DNA of 21,410 bases from Euryarchaeota archaeon UBA136. GTDB lineage: Archaea > Thermoplasmatota > Poseidoniia > MGIII > CG-Epi1. The position numbers were made by a program, and so were the translations under genes. Positions within the stretch are counted from its first letter, which is position 1. Each line of letters opens with the position of its first letter. Where the stretch lies: NCBI GenBank assembly GCA_002506485.1, contig DAXQ01000063.1, forward strand, positions 1 to 21,410, in the 5' to 3' direction. Under the pieces are notes generated by a model. It ran no database searches and had not been told where the DNA came from. It was given only the letters and a program-made list of their open reading frames with translations. Shown here one piece after another: positions 1-8,214 of this stretch.

Positions 1-1386
1 GCTGAACCAGAAGCTGGCACAAAGATGACTTTTGTGCCTGGTGAAGGTAGCGATTTAGAACTTCTTAAAAACACATTTGAGGGTCGAAACAGTGGTGCAG
101 GTCCCGGTTCTGCAACCATGTGGTTCTCTTACAGAACAGAACAGATAGTAGGTGCTGAATTAGGAGGTGTCATAGATCGTGTCTATAATGTTACAGTTTA
201 CATGGAAGCTCCAACTATGCTATATTTAGAGGATAATTTCAACTTTACAACAACGTACGAAGGCCGAGTAGGTGGCCTTAATACAGCTACTTACCAAACT
301 ACGTATTACAATGCAACAGGATTTAGAGCCGGTTGTGTTAACAAGGATTCATCCACTGAAACTCACATAAATGTACTAGGATATCTAAGGATTTTTGAGA
401 CGGAGTACGATGAAAATGGCACAGCTTTACCAGCAAATTATGGGATTCAAAGTTCAAATGGATGCTGGGATTCTGATACGTCAGATCCAGATAATGTTTT
501 GAATCCTGAAGCAGATTCATATGAAGAATTGGTCAATGTTACTTATGATGTAAATAGACGCACACTTCAGTATGTCAACGGTTCAACCGCTACGGAAGTC
601 GGTGGAGATGGATTTAATTTCTTCTCACCACTATGTGAGACAATAAGTGTAACAGATAGAACCTGTTGGGTTCCCGCAGAAGATCAGGCATGGCCTAATG
701 CTATGTATAATCTACACATGCAGAATTATACTTTCATTGCTGAGACAGATGTCAACGGGACATTAGCTTTCCACTTCAGGGCAGACGAGAAGAACATATC
801 AGGAAACTCAGGTTCTTTGTATCAGGAAGTATTGCAAACAGGGTTGGTCATGGATTATTATGAAGATGTTTGGGTGGATCCAGTAACTGGCACAGTCTTG
901 GATCAAAAGTATTCCATACAGATTAAGGTCCCTGTTGATTATCCTCAACTTGGTGGAGCTAGGCTTAGAGATATAGTGGCTAATTATACACAGGAATCCC
1001 AGGAAGAAGCAGCTTCTACAGCTAAACTTCAGGCCCTTGCACAGTATTATCAGGGCCATGAGATGGTTGTTCTCACGCTAAATGGAGCGTATACAGAAAA
1101 AACAGTAGATGGACAGATAGACGCTGAAAAAGACAAGGTCGCGTCTTATACATTGGGTACAAAAACCTTGCCCACTATTCTGATTGGTCTTGCCATGGTT
1201 TCCCTTATGGCGGGTTTCTATGTTTATTATCAGACTGGCGGGGCAATTTCTGGTGGAGGCATGGATGAACCTAGTAGTGAAGCTGAGCCTTCATCAAGTA
1301 TGGCCCCTGTCGAAGAGGAATCAACAGAGGATGAAGCAGCAGATGACTCATCCGATGGTGAATCCGACGCTGAAGAAAAAGAATAG
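1..1386 (+). CDS. membrane-anchored exported protein, DUF3068/PorA-like (3' part, start outside window)
   Basis: The reading frame is open from base 1, so the gene begins upstream; an in-frame ATG at 25 is probably internal. At least 461 residues are visible. Counting from that ATG, residues 1-380 look extracytoplasmic: they carry many N-glycosylation sequons (NVT, NFT, NAT, NGT, NYT, NIS), few lysines and several cysteines. One hydrophobic helix at about 383-402 is followed by a 47-residue Ser/Glu/Asp-rich acidic tail, presumably cytoplasmic. The stretch with YYEDVWVDPVTGTVLDQ (near residue 280), followed by a YT motif and a terminal helix, resembles DUF3068/PorA-like proteins, which have a transmembrane helix at each end. 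That family match is from memory of the pattern and is tentative. The function is unknown; an envelope protein is the best guess. The next gene starts 3 nt after the stop, so the two are probably cotranscribed. Confidence 0.75.
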   Translation, partial: AEPEAGTKMTFVPGEGSDLELLKNTFEGRNSGAGPGSATMWFSYRTEQIVGAELGGVIDRVYNVTVYMEAPTMLYLEDNFNFTTTYEGRVGGLNTATYQTTYYNATGFRAGCVNKDSSTETHINVLGYLRIFETEYDENGTALPANYGIQSSNGCWDSDTSDPDNVLNPEADSYEELVNVTYDVNRRTLQYVNGSTATEVGGDGFNFFSPLCETISVTDRTCWVPAEDQAWPNAMYNLHMQNYTFIAETDVNGTLAFHFRADEKNISGNSGSLYQEVLQTGLVMDYYEDVWVDPVTGTVLDQKYSIQIKVPVDYPQLGGARLRDIVANYTQESQEEAASTAKLQALAQYYQGHEMVVLTLNGAYTEKTVDGQIDAEKDKVASYTLGTKTLPTILIGLAMVSLMAGFYVYYQTGGAISGGGMDEPSSEAEPSSSMAPVEEESTEDEAADDSSDGESDAEEKE

Positions 1387-1389
1387 TTT

Positions 1390-1587
1390 ATGGATGGAAA
1401 CATCAGACTCGCACTAATACTCTCAGGTATCGGTTTGATGTTGCATGCTGGATATCTGTATGCAAACTGTATGATAACTTCAGTAGGTACGGACATGCCA
1501 TGTGATGCTGAAACAGCTCAAGCACAACTTGAAGTGATTTTTGGCATTGTTCTATTTGTTGGGATTATGCGTAAGAGTAAAGATTAG
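1390..1587 (+). CDS. small two-helix membrane protein, 65 aa
   Basis: I do not recognise this protein. It has a first hydrophobic helix at about residues 6-25, a short loop with two cysteines (C27 and C38) that could form a disulfide outside the cell, a second helix at about 46-60, and a basic end (RKSKD). Both termini are predicted inside. It starts 3 nt after the upstream exported-protein gene and lies on the same strand, so it probably belongs to the same transcript and may act with that protein. It ends 3 nt before the stop codon of the convergent thioesterase gene, leaving no room for a conventional terminator between the two operons. The short length and lack of a known motif limit confidence, but the spacing and clean membrane pattern argue for a real gene. 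Confidence 0.65.
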   Translation: MDGNIRLALILSGIGLMLHAGYLYANCMITSVGTDMPCDAETAQAQLEVIFGIVLFVGIMRKSKD

Positions 1588-1590
1588 ATT

Positions 1591-2028
1591 CTAGGCAAAG
1601 GCTTCTAGCTTCTTGCGGTTATCATCATCAATCTGGGATTTCTCACCGGTCTTGTAATTAATCATGACCATGACGCTATCAGCCTCGGCCACTATCTTCG
1701 AACCATTATTCTTGCTGGTAATCTGTTGTTCTATTCCAAATGATGTATTTCCAATGTGCTTGATTCTGGTCTTGACATATATGGTATCTGGGCAAACAAC
1801 TGGAATCCGATAATTTGCACTGGAGTTTGCTAAAATCGGCCCCATCCCATTCTCAGAAAGAACGTCTGCCATTTTAAGTGCACCAAGATCCCAAATTTTA
1901 CACATTAATTCAACTCGTGATGTTTCACACCATTTAAGATAAATTATATTGTTGACATGCCCAAAAGCATCCATATCACCCCATAGCACTGGTATCTCAG
2001 TCGTGACGGGCCAGTTTTTCTCAGTCAT
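1591..2028 (-). CDS. acyl-CoA thioesterase, hotdog fold (YbgC/FadM/4HBT type)
   Basis: This 145-aa protein has the 4-hydroxybenzoyl-CoA thioesterase-type hotdog signature near its N-terminus: W16-G-D-M-D20-A-F-G-H24-V-N-N. The aspartate in the family's D-x-x-G-H-V-N-N motif is catalytic, and the following YLKWCETSRVEL helix is typical. Family members hydrolyse acyl-CoA to free acid and CoA; FadM in Escherichia coli removes dead-end acyl-CoAs during beta-oxidation. It is the last gene of the five-gene beta-oxidation operon, and its start overlaps the SDR gene by 8 nt, so translational coupling is likely. By context it would release CoA from slowly metabolised intermediates. The chain-length preference cannot be read from sequence. 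The length is normal for the family (130-150 aa). Confidence 0.85.
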   Translation of the reverse strand: MTEKNWPVTTEIPVLWGDMDAFGHVNNIIYLKWCETSRVELMCKIWDLGALKMADVLSENGMGPILANSSANYRIPVVCPDTIYVKTRIKHIGNTSFGIEQQITSKNNGSKIVAEADSVMVMINYKTGEKSQIDDDNRKKLEAFA

Positions 2029-2845
2029 CTATAAACTTTTTCCCCATTTGATAGAATGCATTTCCAACCAGCCATTGTCCTCCGTCCGCAATCAGCATAT
2101 CACCAGTAATAACATCTGCCGCAGGTGAACATAGATACAGGACCTGCTGTGCCATTTTCTCAGGAGTTGTAACTCCTCCAGCAGGGATATAATCCTCGAA
2201 CATCTTTGCAGTATTCTCATCGATCATCAGATTTTGTTTGACATTGTCCGTCAATACCACTCCTGGACACATGGCGTTCACTCGAATGTCATCATCGGCC
2301 CATTCCAGCGCTAGTGTCCGGGTCAGGTTCAAAACGCCTGCCTTCGCAGCCCCAGAATGCCCTACGAAAGGTGCTGCATTCCAGGAGTAATTCGCAATTA
2401 TGTTGACAATAGATGCTCCATTCTTTGCCTTTCTAAGGAGTGGATAGCAAGCTTTTGAGACTCTGAAGGTCCCGTCTAGAACGATATCCACGACAGATCT
2501 CCAGGCATTTTCGCTCATGGCAGCTATAGGTGCAACAAAGTTTCCGGCGGCGTTGTTGACCAGAATATCCAGTTCCCCCCATTCCGAGCTTAGAAATTCA
2601 GCAACGTCCTCTACAGTCTCATTCTTTCTTACGTCCATCGTCTTCCAGAGTAGTTTCTTATCAAATTTCTTTTTGGTTTCAGAGGCTGCCTCAGCTAATT
2701 TCTCTTCCTTTCTGGAGGCGATGAAAACCTCGGCTCCATGATTAAGGAAGGCTTGTGCAAATCCTAATCCCATTCCAGTGGCCCCCCCAGTTATGAATAC
2801 TTTTTTTCCTGCGAAAAGATTATCCTTGAACACACTTTCAGGCAT
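2021..2845 (-). CDS. short-chain dehydrogenase, 2,4-dienoyl-CoA reductase (DECR)-like
   Basis: This is a 274-aa classical-length SDR with a Rossmann NADP(H)-binding motif GGATGMG at residues 20-26 and NNAAGN at 97-102. The usual YxxxK is absent: the position four before Lys168 is Ser164. Instead Tyr153, Ser164 and Lys168 reproduce the spacing I recall for mitochondrial 2,4-dienoyl-CoA reductase (Tyr199, Ser210, Lys214). This supports a reductase acting on 2,4-dienoyl-CoA or trans-2-enoyl-CoA, needed to degrade unsaturated fatty acids. The gene is fourth in the beta-oxidation operon, 4 nt downstream of the acyl-CoA dehydrogenase stop and overlapping the thioesterase start. An upstream GGAG sits about 11 nt from the ATG. 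General SDR annotation is certain; the dienoyl-CoA assignment is inferred from the active site and operon. Confidence 0.85.
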   Translation of the reverse strand: MPESVFKDNLFAGKKVFITGGATGMGLGFAQAFLNHGAEVFIASRKEEKLAEAASETKKKFDKKLLWKTMDVRKNETVEDVAEFLSSEWGELDILVNNAAGNFVAPIAAMSENAWRSVVDIVLDGTFRVSKACYPLLRKAKNGASIVNIIANYSWNAAPFVGHSGAAKAGVLNLTRTLALEWADDDIRVNAMCPGVVLTDNVKQNLMIDENTAKMFEDYIPAGGVTTPEKMAQQVLYLCSPAADVITGDMLIADGGQWLVGNAFYQMGKKFIDD

Positions 2846-2849
2846 TTAT

Positions 2850-4658
2850 TCAGACAACTCCTGAGAATTGGCTATTACTGTTAAAACCTTCATCTGGCAA
2901 TGACATCATTGTTTTCGATCCGGAACTGATTGTTATGGCTCTTGAAAGTGTTTCCGGCAGTATTCTTTCGAAGAAAAATCTCGCCAATATGATTTTGTGC
3001 TCATAATAATCGTCTTTTTCTCTCTTTGAAAATGCCACTTTGAGCATTAACAACCACATATAGCCCATTGCTACAAGTCCAAACTGCCTCAGATAGTCCG
3101 TTGCAGCAGCTCCAATTTCATATGGATTGCCAAGACCTTTTTGAGCCATGTAGAGGGTTGTTTTTTGCAATCCTTTCAAAGCTTTTGAGAAAGGTACAAC
3201 AAATTCCTTCATATCGGTGTCTTCCTTATTTTGCTCTATAAAATCCAGTGCTGGATGGAAGAATCTTCTCAATAGCCGTCCCATATGCTGCGGCATCTTT
3301 CTACCTGCCAGATCCAAGGCTTGAATCCCATTGGTTCCTTCCCAGATTGGTGCTATTCTGACGTCTCTGGAGAATTGTTCCATGCCATATTCTCTGATGT
3401 ACCCATGTCCTCCATGGACTTGTAGCATGTCGTATGTTATCTCAACTCCGTAATCTGTCAATAATGCTTTGACTATAGGCGTCATCAATTCTACTAGGTC
3501 ACCAGTTTCCTTTCTTACCTTCTCATCAGGATCCTTTTCTGACTTATCGATTGCGAACGCAGTCCAGCAGGCCAGCATTCTACCTGCATCAATCAAGGAT
3601 TTTGATCTCATCAGCATTCGTCTAACGTCAGGATGTACAATCAGAGGATCAGCCTCATCCTCTGGGTTTCTAGGCTCCTTCAGATCCTGACCTTGAATCC
3701 TATCTTTGGCATAGGCAAGTCCGTTCTGGTATGCTATCTCGGACAGCCCCAGTCCTTGTAACCCTACACCAATCCTTTCAGTGTTCATCATTGAGAACAT
3801 AGCTGCAAGGCCGTCATGCGGCTCTCCTACTAGGTAGCCCTCAGCATTCTCAAAACTCAGAACGCATGTTGGGGACCCATGTACTCCCATTTTTTCCTCA
3901 ATTGAAACACATTTTACCTTATTTCTTTTTCCTAATGTTCCGTCCTTATTGACTAGGAATTTTGGAACTATGAATAGGCTGATTCCTTTGACTCCCTTGG
4001 GTGAATCAGGTAGTCTTGCGAGAACCAAATGTATGATATTCTCTGACAGATTGTGTTCTCCGCATGAAATGAATATTTTCTGTCCGTTCAAATTATATGA
4101 ATCACCTACGGGTTTAGCCGAGGTTCGAATAAGTCCCAAGTCGGTTCCAGAGTGTGCCTCGGTCAAACACATGGTTCCAAACCATTCTCCTGTCAGGAAT
4201 CTTGGAAGGTAAGTTTCTTTCAATTCCTCGCTTCCATGGCTGTATATGCAGTTATAGGCCCCTTTCGTAAGTCCCAGATAGATTCCTAGAGACATGTTAG
4301 TTGCGCATGATATTTCATCAGCAAAAACACTAAGTACATTTGGAAATTCCATTCCACCATACTTCTGATGTCCAAACAGGGTAGTCAAGCCAGATTCAAT
4401 CAATATGTCTGTAGCCTTCTTCATACTTGGTGGTACAGTAACGTTTCCATTCTCGAATATAGCTCCTATCTCATCACCGTCCTTATTTGAAGGGAGCCAA
4501 TGTTCTTCTGACATTTTCCCAAATTGGTCACTAATCATTTCAATCATGTCCCAGGTTGCTTCTTCGTAACCTTCATACCCCGTCAACTCCTTTTCCACAT
4601 CCAGTACCTCACGTAAGATGAATTCATATTCGCGGTTAGGGGGTTTGTATTGGACCAT
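2850..4658 (-). CDS. acyl-CoA dehydrogenase, long (about 600 aa) FadE/DmdC type
   Basis: The 602-aa protein catalyses the first, FAD-dependent step of beta-oxidation, acyl-CoA to trans-2-enoyl-CoA, passing electrons to an electron-transfer flavoprotein not encoded here. It shows the helical N-terminal domain, the central beta-domain signature CLTEAHSGTDLG, and the C-terminal helical domain with VHGGHGYIREYGMEQFSRD. The catalytic glutamate is E440 in the motif PIWEGTNGIQA. Ordinary acyl-CoA dehydrogenases have about 380 residues; the extra C-terminal 150 residues place it with the long class that includes Bacillus FadE and DmdC. It is third in the operon: its ATG lies 1 nt after the stop of the fadN-like gene and is preceded by GAGG at a good distance. 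The substrate is probably medium- or long-chain acyl-CoA. Confidence 0.93.
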   Translation of the reverse strand: MVQYKPPNREYEFILREVLDVEKELTGYEGYEEATWDMIEMISDQFGKMSEEHWLPSNKDGDEIGAIFENGNVTVPPSMKKATDILIESGLTTLFGHQKYGGMEFPNVLSVFADEISCATNMSLGIYLGLTKGAYNCIYSHGSEELKETYLPRFLTGEWFGTMCLTEAHSGTDLGLIRTSAKPVGDSYNLNGQKIFISCGEHNLSENIIHLVLARLPDSPKGVKGISLFIVPKFLVNKDGTLGKRNKVKCVSIEEKMGVHGSPTCVLSFENAEGYLVGEPHDGLAAMFSMMNTERIGVGLQGLGLSEIAYQNGLAYAKDRIQGQDLKEPRNPEDEADPLIVHPDVRRMLMRSKSLIDAGRMLACWTAFAIDKSEKDPDEKVRKETGDLVELMTPIVKALLTDYGVEITYDMLQVHGGHGYIREYGMEQFSRDVRIAPIWEGTNGIQALDLAGRKMPQHMGRLLRRFFHPALDFIEQNKEDTDMKEFVVPFSKALKGLQKTTLYMAQKGLGNPYEIGAAATDYLRQFGLVAMGYMWLLMLKVAFSKREKDDYYEHKIILARFFFERILPETLSRAITISSGSKTMMSLPDEGFNSNSQFSGVV

Positions 4659-4659
4659 C

Positions 4660-7014
4660 TTAATTCCTCAGTGGTTTTCCGGTTGTTAGCATATGTTCGA
4701 CACGATCCATGGTTCCTTTCGTTTTCATCAGTTTGATTATACTTTTCCTTTCCATCTCAAGTATTCTATCATCAGACACAGTGTCAGTTGGATCTGTATC
4801 TCCACCACTCAGGATATGTGACAGTTCTTTGGTAACAATTATGTCGTGTGGTGTTGCATGACCTGCTTTTACTAAATCATCAACCGCCAGATCCAGTGCA
4901 GCTTTGCCAGAGGGACCTGGTAGGAAGTGTTCGTTCGGTAAGGGAGCCTCATAATTCTCTACCATTTCGAGACACTTTGCTTTTGCCTCGTACAGGACCC
5001 GTGCTCGATTCATGGTTATTTCATCTTCTTGTCTCAGGAAGTGTAATTCTTTTGCTTCTTGCGCACTTGTCGCTACTTTTGCAGTACCAACATTCTGAAA
5101 TATTTTCATGATTGTTGCCATTGGTCCTCTCGGCTGTTTAGGGTCGTTATTCCATCTGGTAATCATTTCTTTACAGCCACCCCAAGCAGGAACAAGACCA
5201 ACACCCACTTCGACTAACCCAATGTAGCTTTCTGAATGAGCTTGTACCGCATCACAGGCGAGTAAGACCTCGCATCCTCCTCCGATTGCCAACCCCGAGG
5301 ACGCTCCCACTACTGGGAAATCACCATGCTTCAGCATCATGAATGCCATTTGTCCTCCAAACACAAATTTTTCTGCTTCTTCCCAAGCACCTACATTGGC
5401 AACAAAACTTGATAATCCTAAATTGGCCCCGGCTGAGAAGTTGATCCCATCGTTTCCAATCACAACTCCGATGTAGTTCCCAGATTCGCATTGGTCCGCT
5501 GCTTTACTTAATACTTCCATAATTAGTGGATCCATAGAATTCATCTTGCTGTGGAATTCTGCAAGAATAATATTGTCACCCATGTCCCATAAACTAGCAG
5601 ATGGATTTCGGAATATTGGTTTTTGTCCGCGTTTCACATCTGTAGCAGTGAGATATCCCTCCGGTCGCCTGATTTTGCTATATTTTCCGTCAGTTCCGAA
5701 ATAGAGAACGTCCTTTCCTTTTTCATCATAGAAATTACCCTCAGCGACTTTCTCCAATAATTCTGGAACTTTCATTCCTTCTTCAGATATTCTTGATGCA
5801 AACCATGAAGGTCCAAGATTGTCTAGCATCTCAAAGGGTCCTTTCTTCCAAAGGAATCCGTTTTTCATAGCTAGATCAATGTTTACAATAGTGTCTGTTA
5901 TCTCTGGCACTAAAGAAGCCGCGTATGTTAGGGTCTTGGAAAGGACCTTCCATGCATATTCGCCTCCTTTATCATCATATTCAACTAGATTCCTTAGTCC
6001 TTTTTTTGCGGCCTTTATACTTTCTAGACTGACTTTGGAGGCTGTGTGATATTCTCCTGTTTTTAGATTTCTAGCCTCCTTAACCTTCTTTCCTGAATCC
6101 GAATTCAAGCGATAGAATCCACCTTTTCCTTTTCGACCAGTGTAGCCATCGGCAATCATACTGGACAGTATTTTATCTATGCCTAGTTTGTTTTGCTCTT
6201 TTACACCTAGATTATACAGGTCATTCTTTGGAAGATTGGATGACATGCTTTCGGTTACATGAGGAATCAGGTCCAGACCCACAACATCCCCTAAGGCAAA
6301 GATTCCCGTTTTTGGGGCTCCAATCGGCCTTCCCATGATTGCGTCTGCTTCCTCAACAGTAAGTCCCATTCTCACTGCTTCAACCATTCCAATTAAGGTC
6401 CAGTAAGTTCCTACTCTGTTTCCAATGAAACCCGGCGTGTCATTACAGATCACAACCTCTTTCCCAAGCTTAATGTCACAGAATTCGGTCACGGCATCTA
6501 TTTTCTTTTTACTTACCTCTTTCCCGGCCACAATTTCCAATAAACGGAGGTATCTTGGTGGATTGAAAAAATGAGTTATAATAAAATCTGATGCAAATGC
6601 CTTTGACATTCCCTTAACTAGCTGGTTTCTTGGTATTGTGGAAGTATTTGAAGTAACAAGCGAGTTCTTTTTCCTGACCTTATCAATTTTCTTGAAAACA
6701 TCATGCTTGATTTCCAATTTCTCAAGTACAACTTCGATAATCAGATCTGCATCACCGAGTGCATCAAGATGATCTTCTATGTTCCCAGTGGTGATAAGTC
6801 TTGCATTCTTGCGATGCATTAGTGGTGTTGGGCTTCCCATTCTGACTGGCTTCAGCATCTTCTGAACAGCTGTTTCGGTGATTATATTGCGATTTTCAGC
6901 TCCTTTAGGGACAATGTCTAACAAGGTTACAGGTAGACCTGCGTTTGCTACATGAGCTGCAATACCACTTCCCATGACGCCAGCCCCGATTACAGCAACT
7001 TTCTCAATTTTCAC
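4660..7014 (-). CDS. fadN: 3-hydroxyacyl-CoA dehydrogenase / enoyl-CoA hydratase fusion (FadN-like)
   Basis: This bifunctional enzyme does the hydration and the NAD-dependent oxidation steps of beta-oxidation. With the GTG start chosen here it has 784 residues, close to the 789 I recall for Bacillus FadN. The N-terminus carries the NAD motif G10-A-G-V-M-G15 and the catalytic histidine H148 in THFFNPPRYLRLLE. The crotonase domain follows at roughly 480-690, with both catalytic glutamates: E582 in GGGCE and E602 in GLVEVGVGLVPAWGG, 20 residues apart as in rat enoyl-CoA hydratase. A longer frame reaches an ATG at 7095, but it would overlap the thiolase gene by 74 nt; GTG at 7014 follows the thiolase stop by 7 nt, has GAGGA upstream and puts the Rossmann strand at the very N-terminus. 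The dehydrogenase-first order is that of FadN, not E. coli FadB. Confidence 0.93.
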   Translation of the reverse strand: MKIEKVAVIGAGVMGSGIAAHVANAGLPVTLLDIVPKGAENRNIITETAVQKMLKPVRMGSPTPLMHRKNARLITTGNIEDHLDALGDADLIIEVVLEKLEIKHDVFKKIDKVRKKNSLVTSNTSTIPRNQLVKGMSKAFASDFIITHFFNPPRYLRLLEIVAGKEVSKKKIDAVTEFCDIKLGKEVVICNDTPGFIGNRVGTYWTLIGMVEAVRMGLTVEEADAIMGRPIGAPKTGIFALGDVVGLDLIPHVTESMSSNLPKNDLYNLGVKEQNKLGIDKILSSMIADGYTGRKGKGGFYRLNSDSGKKVKEARNLKTGEYHTASKVSLESIKAAKKGLRNLVEYDDKGGEYAWKVLSKTLTYAASLVPEITDTIVNIDLAMKNGFLWKKGPFEMLDNLGPSWFASRISEEGMKVPELLEKVAEGNFYDEKGKDVLYFGTDGKYSKIRRPEGYLTATDVKRGQKPIFRNPSASLWDMGDNIILAEFHSKMNSMDPLIMEVLSKAADQCESGNYIGVVIGNDGINFSAGANLGLSSFVANVGAWEEAEKFVFGGQMAFMMLKHGDFPVVGASSGLAIGGGCEVLLACDAVQAHSESYIGLVEVGVGLVPAWGGCKEMITRWNNDPKQPRGPMATIMKIFQNVGTAKVATSAQEAKELHFLRQEDEITMNRARVLYEAKAKCLEMVENYEAPLPNEHFLPGPSGKAALDLAVDDLVKAGHATPHDIIVTKELSHILSGGDTDPTDTVSDDRILEMERKSIIKLMKTKGTMDRVEHMLTTGKPLRN

Positions 7015-7018
7015 TATA

Positions 7019-7023
7019 TCCTC
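7019..7023 (-). promoter_or_regulatory. ribosome binding site (GAGGA) deciding the GTG start of the fadN-like gene
   Basis: Read on the minus strand, GAGGA overlaps the thiolase stop codon TGA and sits 4 nt before GTG at 7014-7012. It supports the GTG start over the upstream ATG at 7095 and suggests termination-reinitiation coupling between thiolase and the fadN-like gene. Confidence 0.6.
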
Positions 7024-8140
7024 AGGCCCTTTCAAGGATAGTTGCACATCCTTGTCCACCACCAACACACATGGTTGATAGGGCATATTTCGCACCGTTA
7101 TTCTGGAGTAACGATGCTGCTTTTCCGGTTATTCGGGCTCCACTGGCACCCAAAGGATGGCCCATTGCAAGCGCGCCACCATGGATATTGAGCTTTGACA
7201 TGTCTATCCCTAGCTCATCCACGCATGCCAGACTTTGGGCAGCAAACGCTTCATTCATTTCAATAATATCAATATCTTCTAGTTTCAACCCAGCCCTTTT
7301 CAGCGCTTTCTGCGAAGACACTACAGGTCCTATTCCCATGATTTCAGGACTGCATCCTGAAATTGCCATTCCTCGTATGTAGGCAAGCATTTTCAACTTG
7401 TTCGATTTCGCGTAATCCTCTGAACAAACAATGACAGCTGCTGCACCATCTGTAAGAGGTGATGAAGTTCCCGCGGTAACAACTCCTTCTTTGTCAAAGG
7501 CCGGCTTCAATTGGGCCATTGATTCTAGGGTGGTATCTGGCCTAACGCATCCATCTTCACTTATGTCATTAACTGGGATAATCTCGTCTTTGAATTCACC
7601 TTTTCCAATCGCCTTAGAGGCCTTCAGATGACTCTCCAGAGCCATTTGTTCCTGTCTTTCTCGGGATATCGAATATTTCTTTGCCAAGTTTTCGGCAGTA
7701 TGCCCCATCCCAATGTATGCATCCATGTCCACTAGGCTTGGATTAAGCATAGGATTGAAACCAGGCATTGGAACTCTGCTCATGGATTCGACACCACCTG
7801 CAATGAATAGATCTCCAGCTCCTGAGTGTATTGCTCCAGCAGCTTGATGAATGGCCTGCATCGATGAAGCGCAGAATCTATTTACAGTAACACCACCAAC
7901 ACTCTTCGGAAGTCCAGTCAGAAATACAACATTCCGTGCTAGATTCATTCCTTGTTCTGCTTCGGGAAAGGCACAACCCAGAATCAGATCTTCGACATCC
8001 TCTTTCTTCACTCCTGTCTTTTCGAGGAGACCCCTAATCACTTTAGCCGCTAGGTCATCTGGTCTTGTTTTGCTTAATTGGCCTTTTTTGGCAGGAGTAA
8101 AGGCAGAGCGTGCATAACCACAAATCACCACTTCAGTCAT
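7022..8140 (-). CDS. fadA: acetyl-CoA acyltransferase (3-ketoacyl-CoA thiolase)
   Basis: This 372-aa thiolase cleaves 3-ketoacyl-CoA with CoA to acetyl-CoA and a shortened acyl-CoA. The active-site cysteine is C90 in NRFCASSMQA; His328 is in GHPLGASGAR and the second cysteine C358 is in CVGGGQGCA near the C-terminus. All three catalytic positions are intact and the length is slightly short of the usual 390. The frame can be extended to a TTG at 8155, but the ATG at 8140 gives the normal MTEVVICGYARSAF N-terminus and lies downstream of the transcription start predicted from the TATA box. It is the first gene of the beta-oxidation operon, probably with a leader of only about 6 nt, and is divergent from the TrmB-type regulator. 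Biosynthetic (acetoacetyl-CoA) thiolase is an alternative, but the operon points to degradation. Confidence 0.93.
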   Translation of the reverse strand: MTEVVICGYARSAFTPAKKGQLSKTRPDDLAAKVIRGLLEKTGVKKEDVEDLILGCAFPEAEQGMNLARNVVFLTGLPKSVGGVTVNRFCASSMQAIHQAAGAIHSGAGDLFIAGGVESMSRVPMPGFNPMLNPSLVDMDAYIGMGHTAENLAKKYSISRERQEQMALESHLKASKAIGKGEFKDEIIPVNDISEDGCVRPDTTLESMAQLKPAFDKEGVVTAGTSSPLTDGAAAVIVCSEDYAKSNKLKMLAYIRGMAISGCSPEIMGIGPVVSSQKALKRAGLKLEDIDIIEMNEAFAAQSLACVDELGIDMSKLNIHGGALAMGHPLGASGARITGKAASLLQNNGAKYALSTMCVGGGQGCATILERA

Positions 8141-8167
8141 TCTAATCAGCACCAATAAGTAGTATTA

Positions 8168-8177
8168 CTATATAAAG
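8168..8177 (-). promoter_or_regulatory. TATA box of the beta-oxidation operon
   Basis: Minus-strand CTTTATATAG is centred about 32 nt upstream of the thiolase ATG at 8140. With the usual archaeal TATA-to-start distance of about 26 nt, transcription would begin near 8146, leaving a leader of about 6 nt and excluding the TTG at 8155 as a start codon. Confidence 0.7.
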
Positions 8178-8206
8178 GTAGGACTAAGCGTTCAAAATAT
8201 AAAACA

Positions 8207-8214
8207 TTTATATA
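8207..8214 (+). promoter_or_regulatory. TATA box of the TrmB-type regulator gene
   Basis: TTTATATA is centred 26.5 nt upstream of the ATG at 8237 and is preceded by an A-rich stretch suitable as a BRE. The distance predicts a leaderless transcript. Confidence 0.7.

Noticed and set aside
1230..1496. Ser-rich minus-strand frame opposite the acidic tail of the exported protein
   Set aside because: It is the antisense of a low-complexity Ser/Glu/Asp-coding stretch and has no independent support.
7015..7095. ATG at 7095 as start of the fadN-like gene
   Set aside because: It would add 27 residues ahead of the Rossmann strand and overlap the thiolase gene by 74 nt; GTG at 7014 has GAGGA and the expected N-terminus.
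8141..8155. TTG at 8155 as start of the thiolase
   Set aside because: It lies upstream of the transcription start predicted from the TATA box at 8168-8177, and the ATG at 8140 gives the normal thiolase N-terminus.
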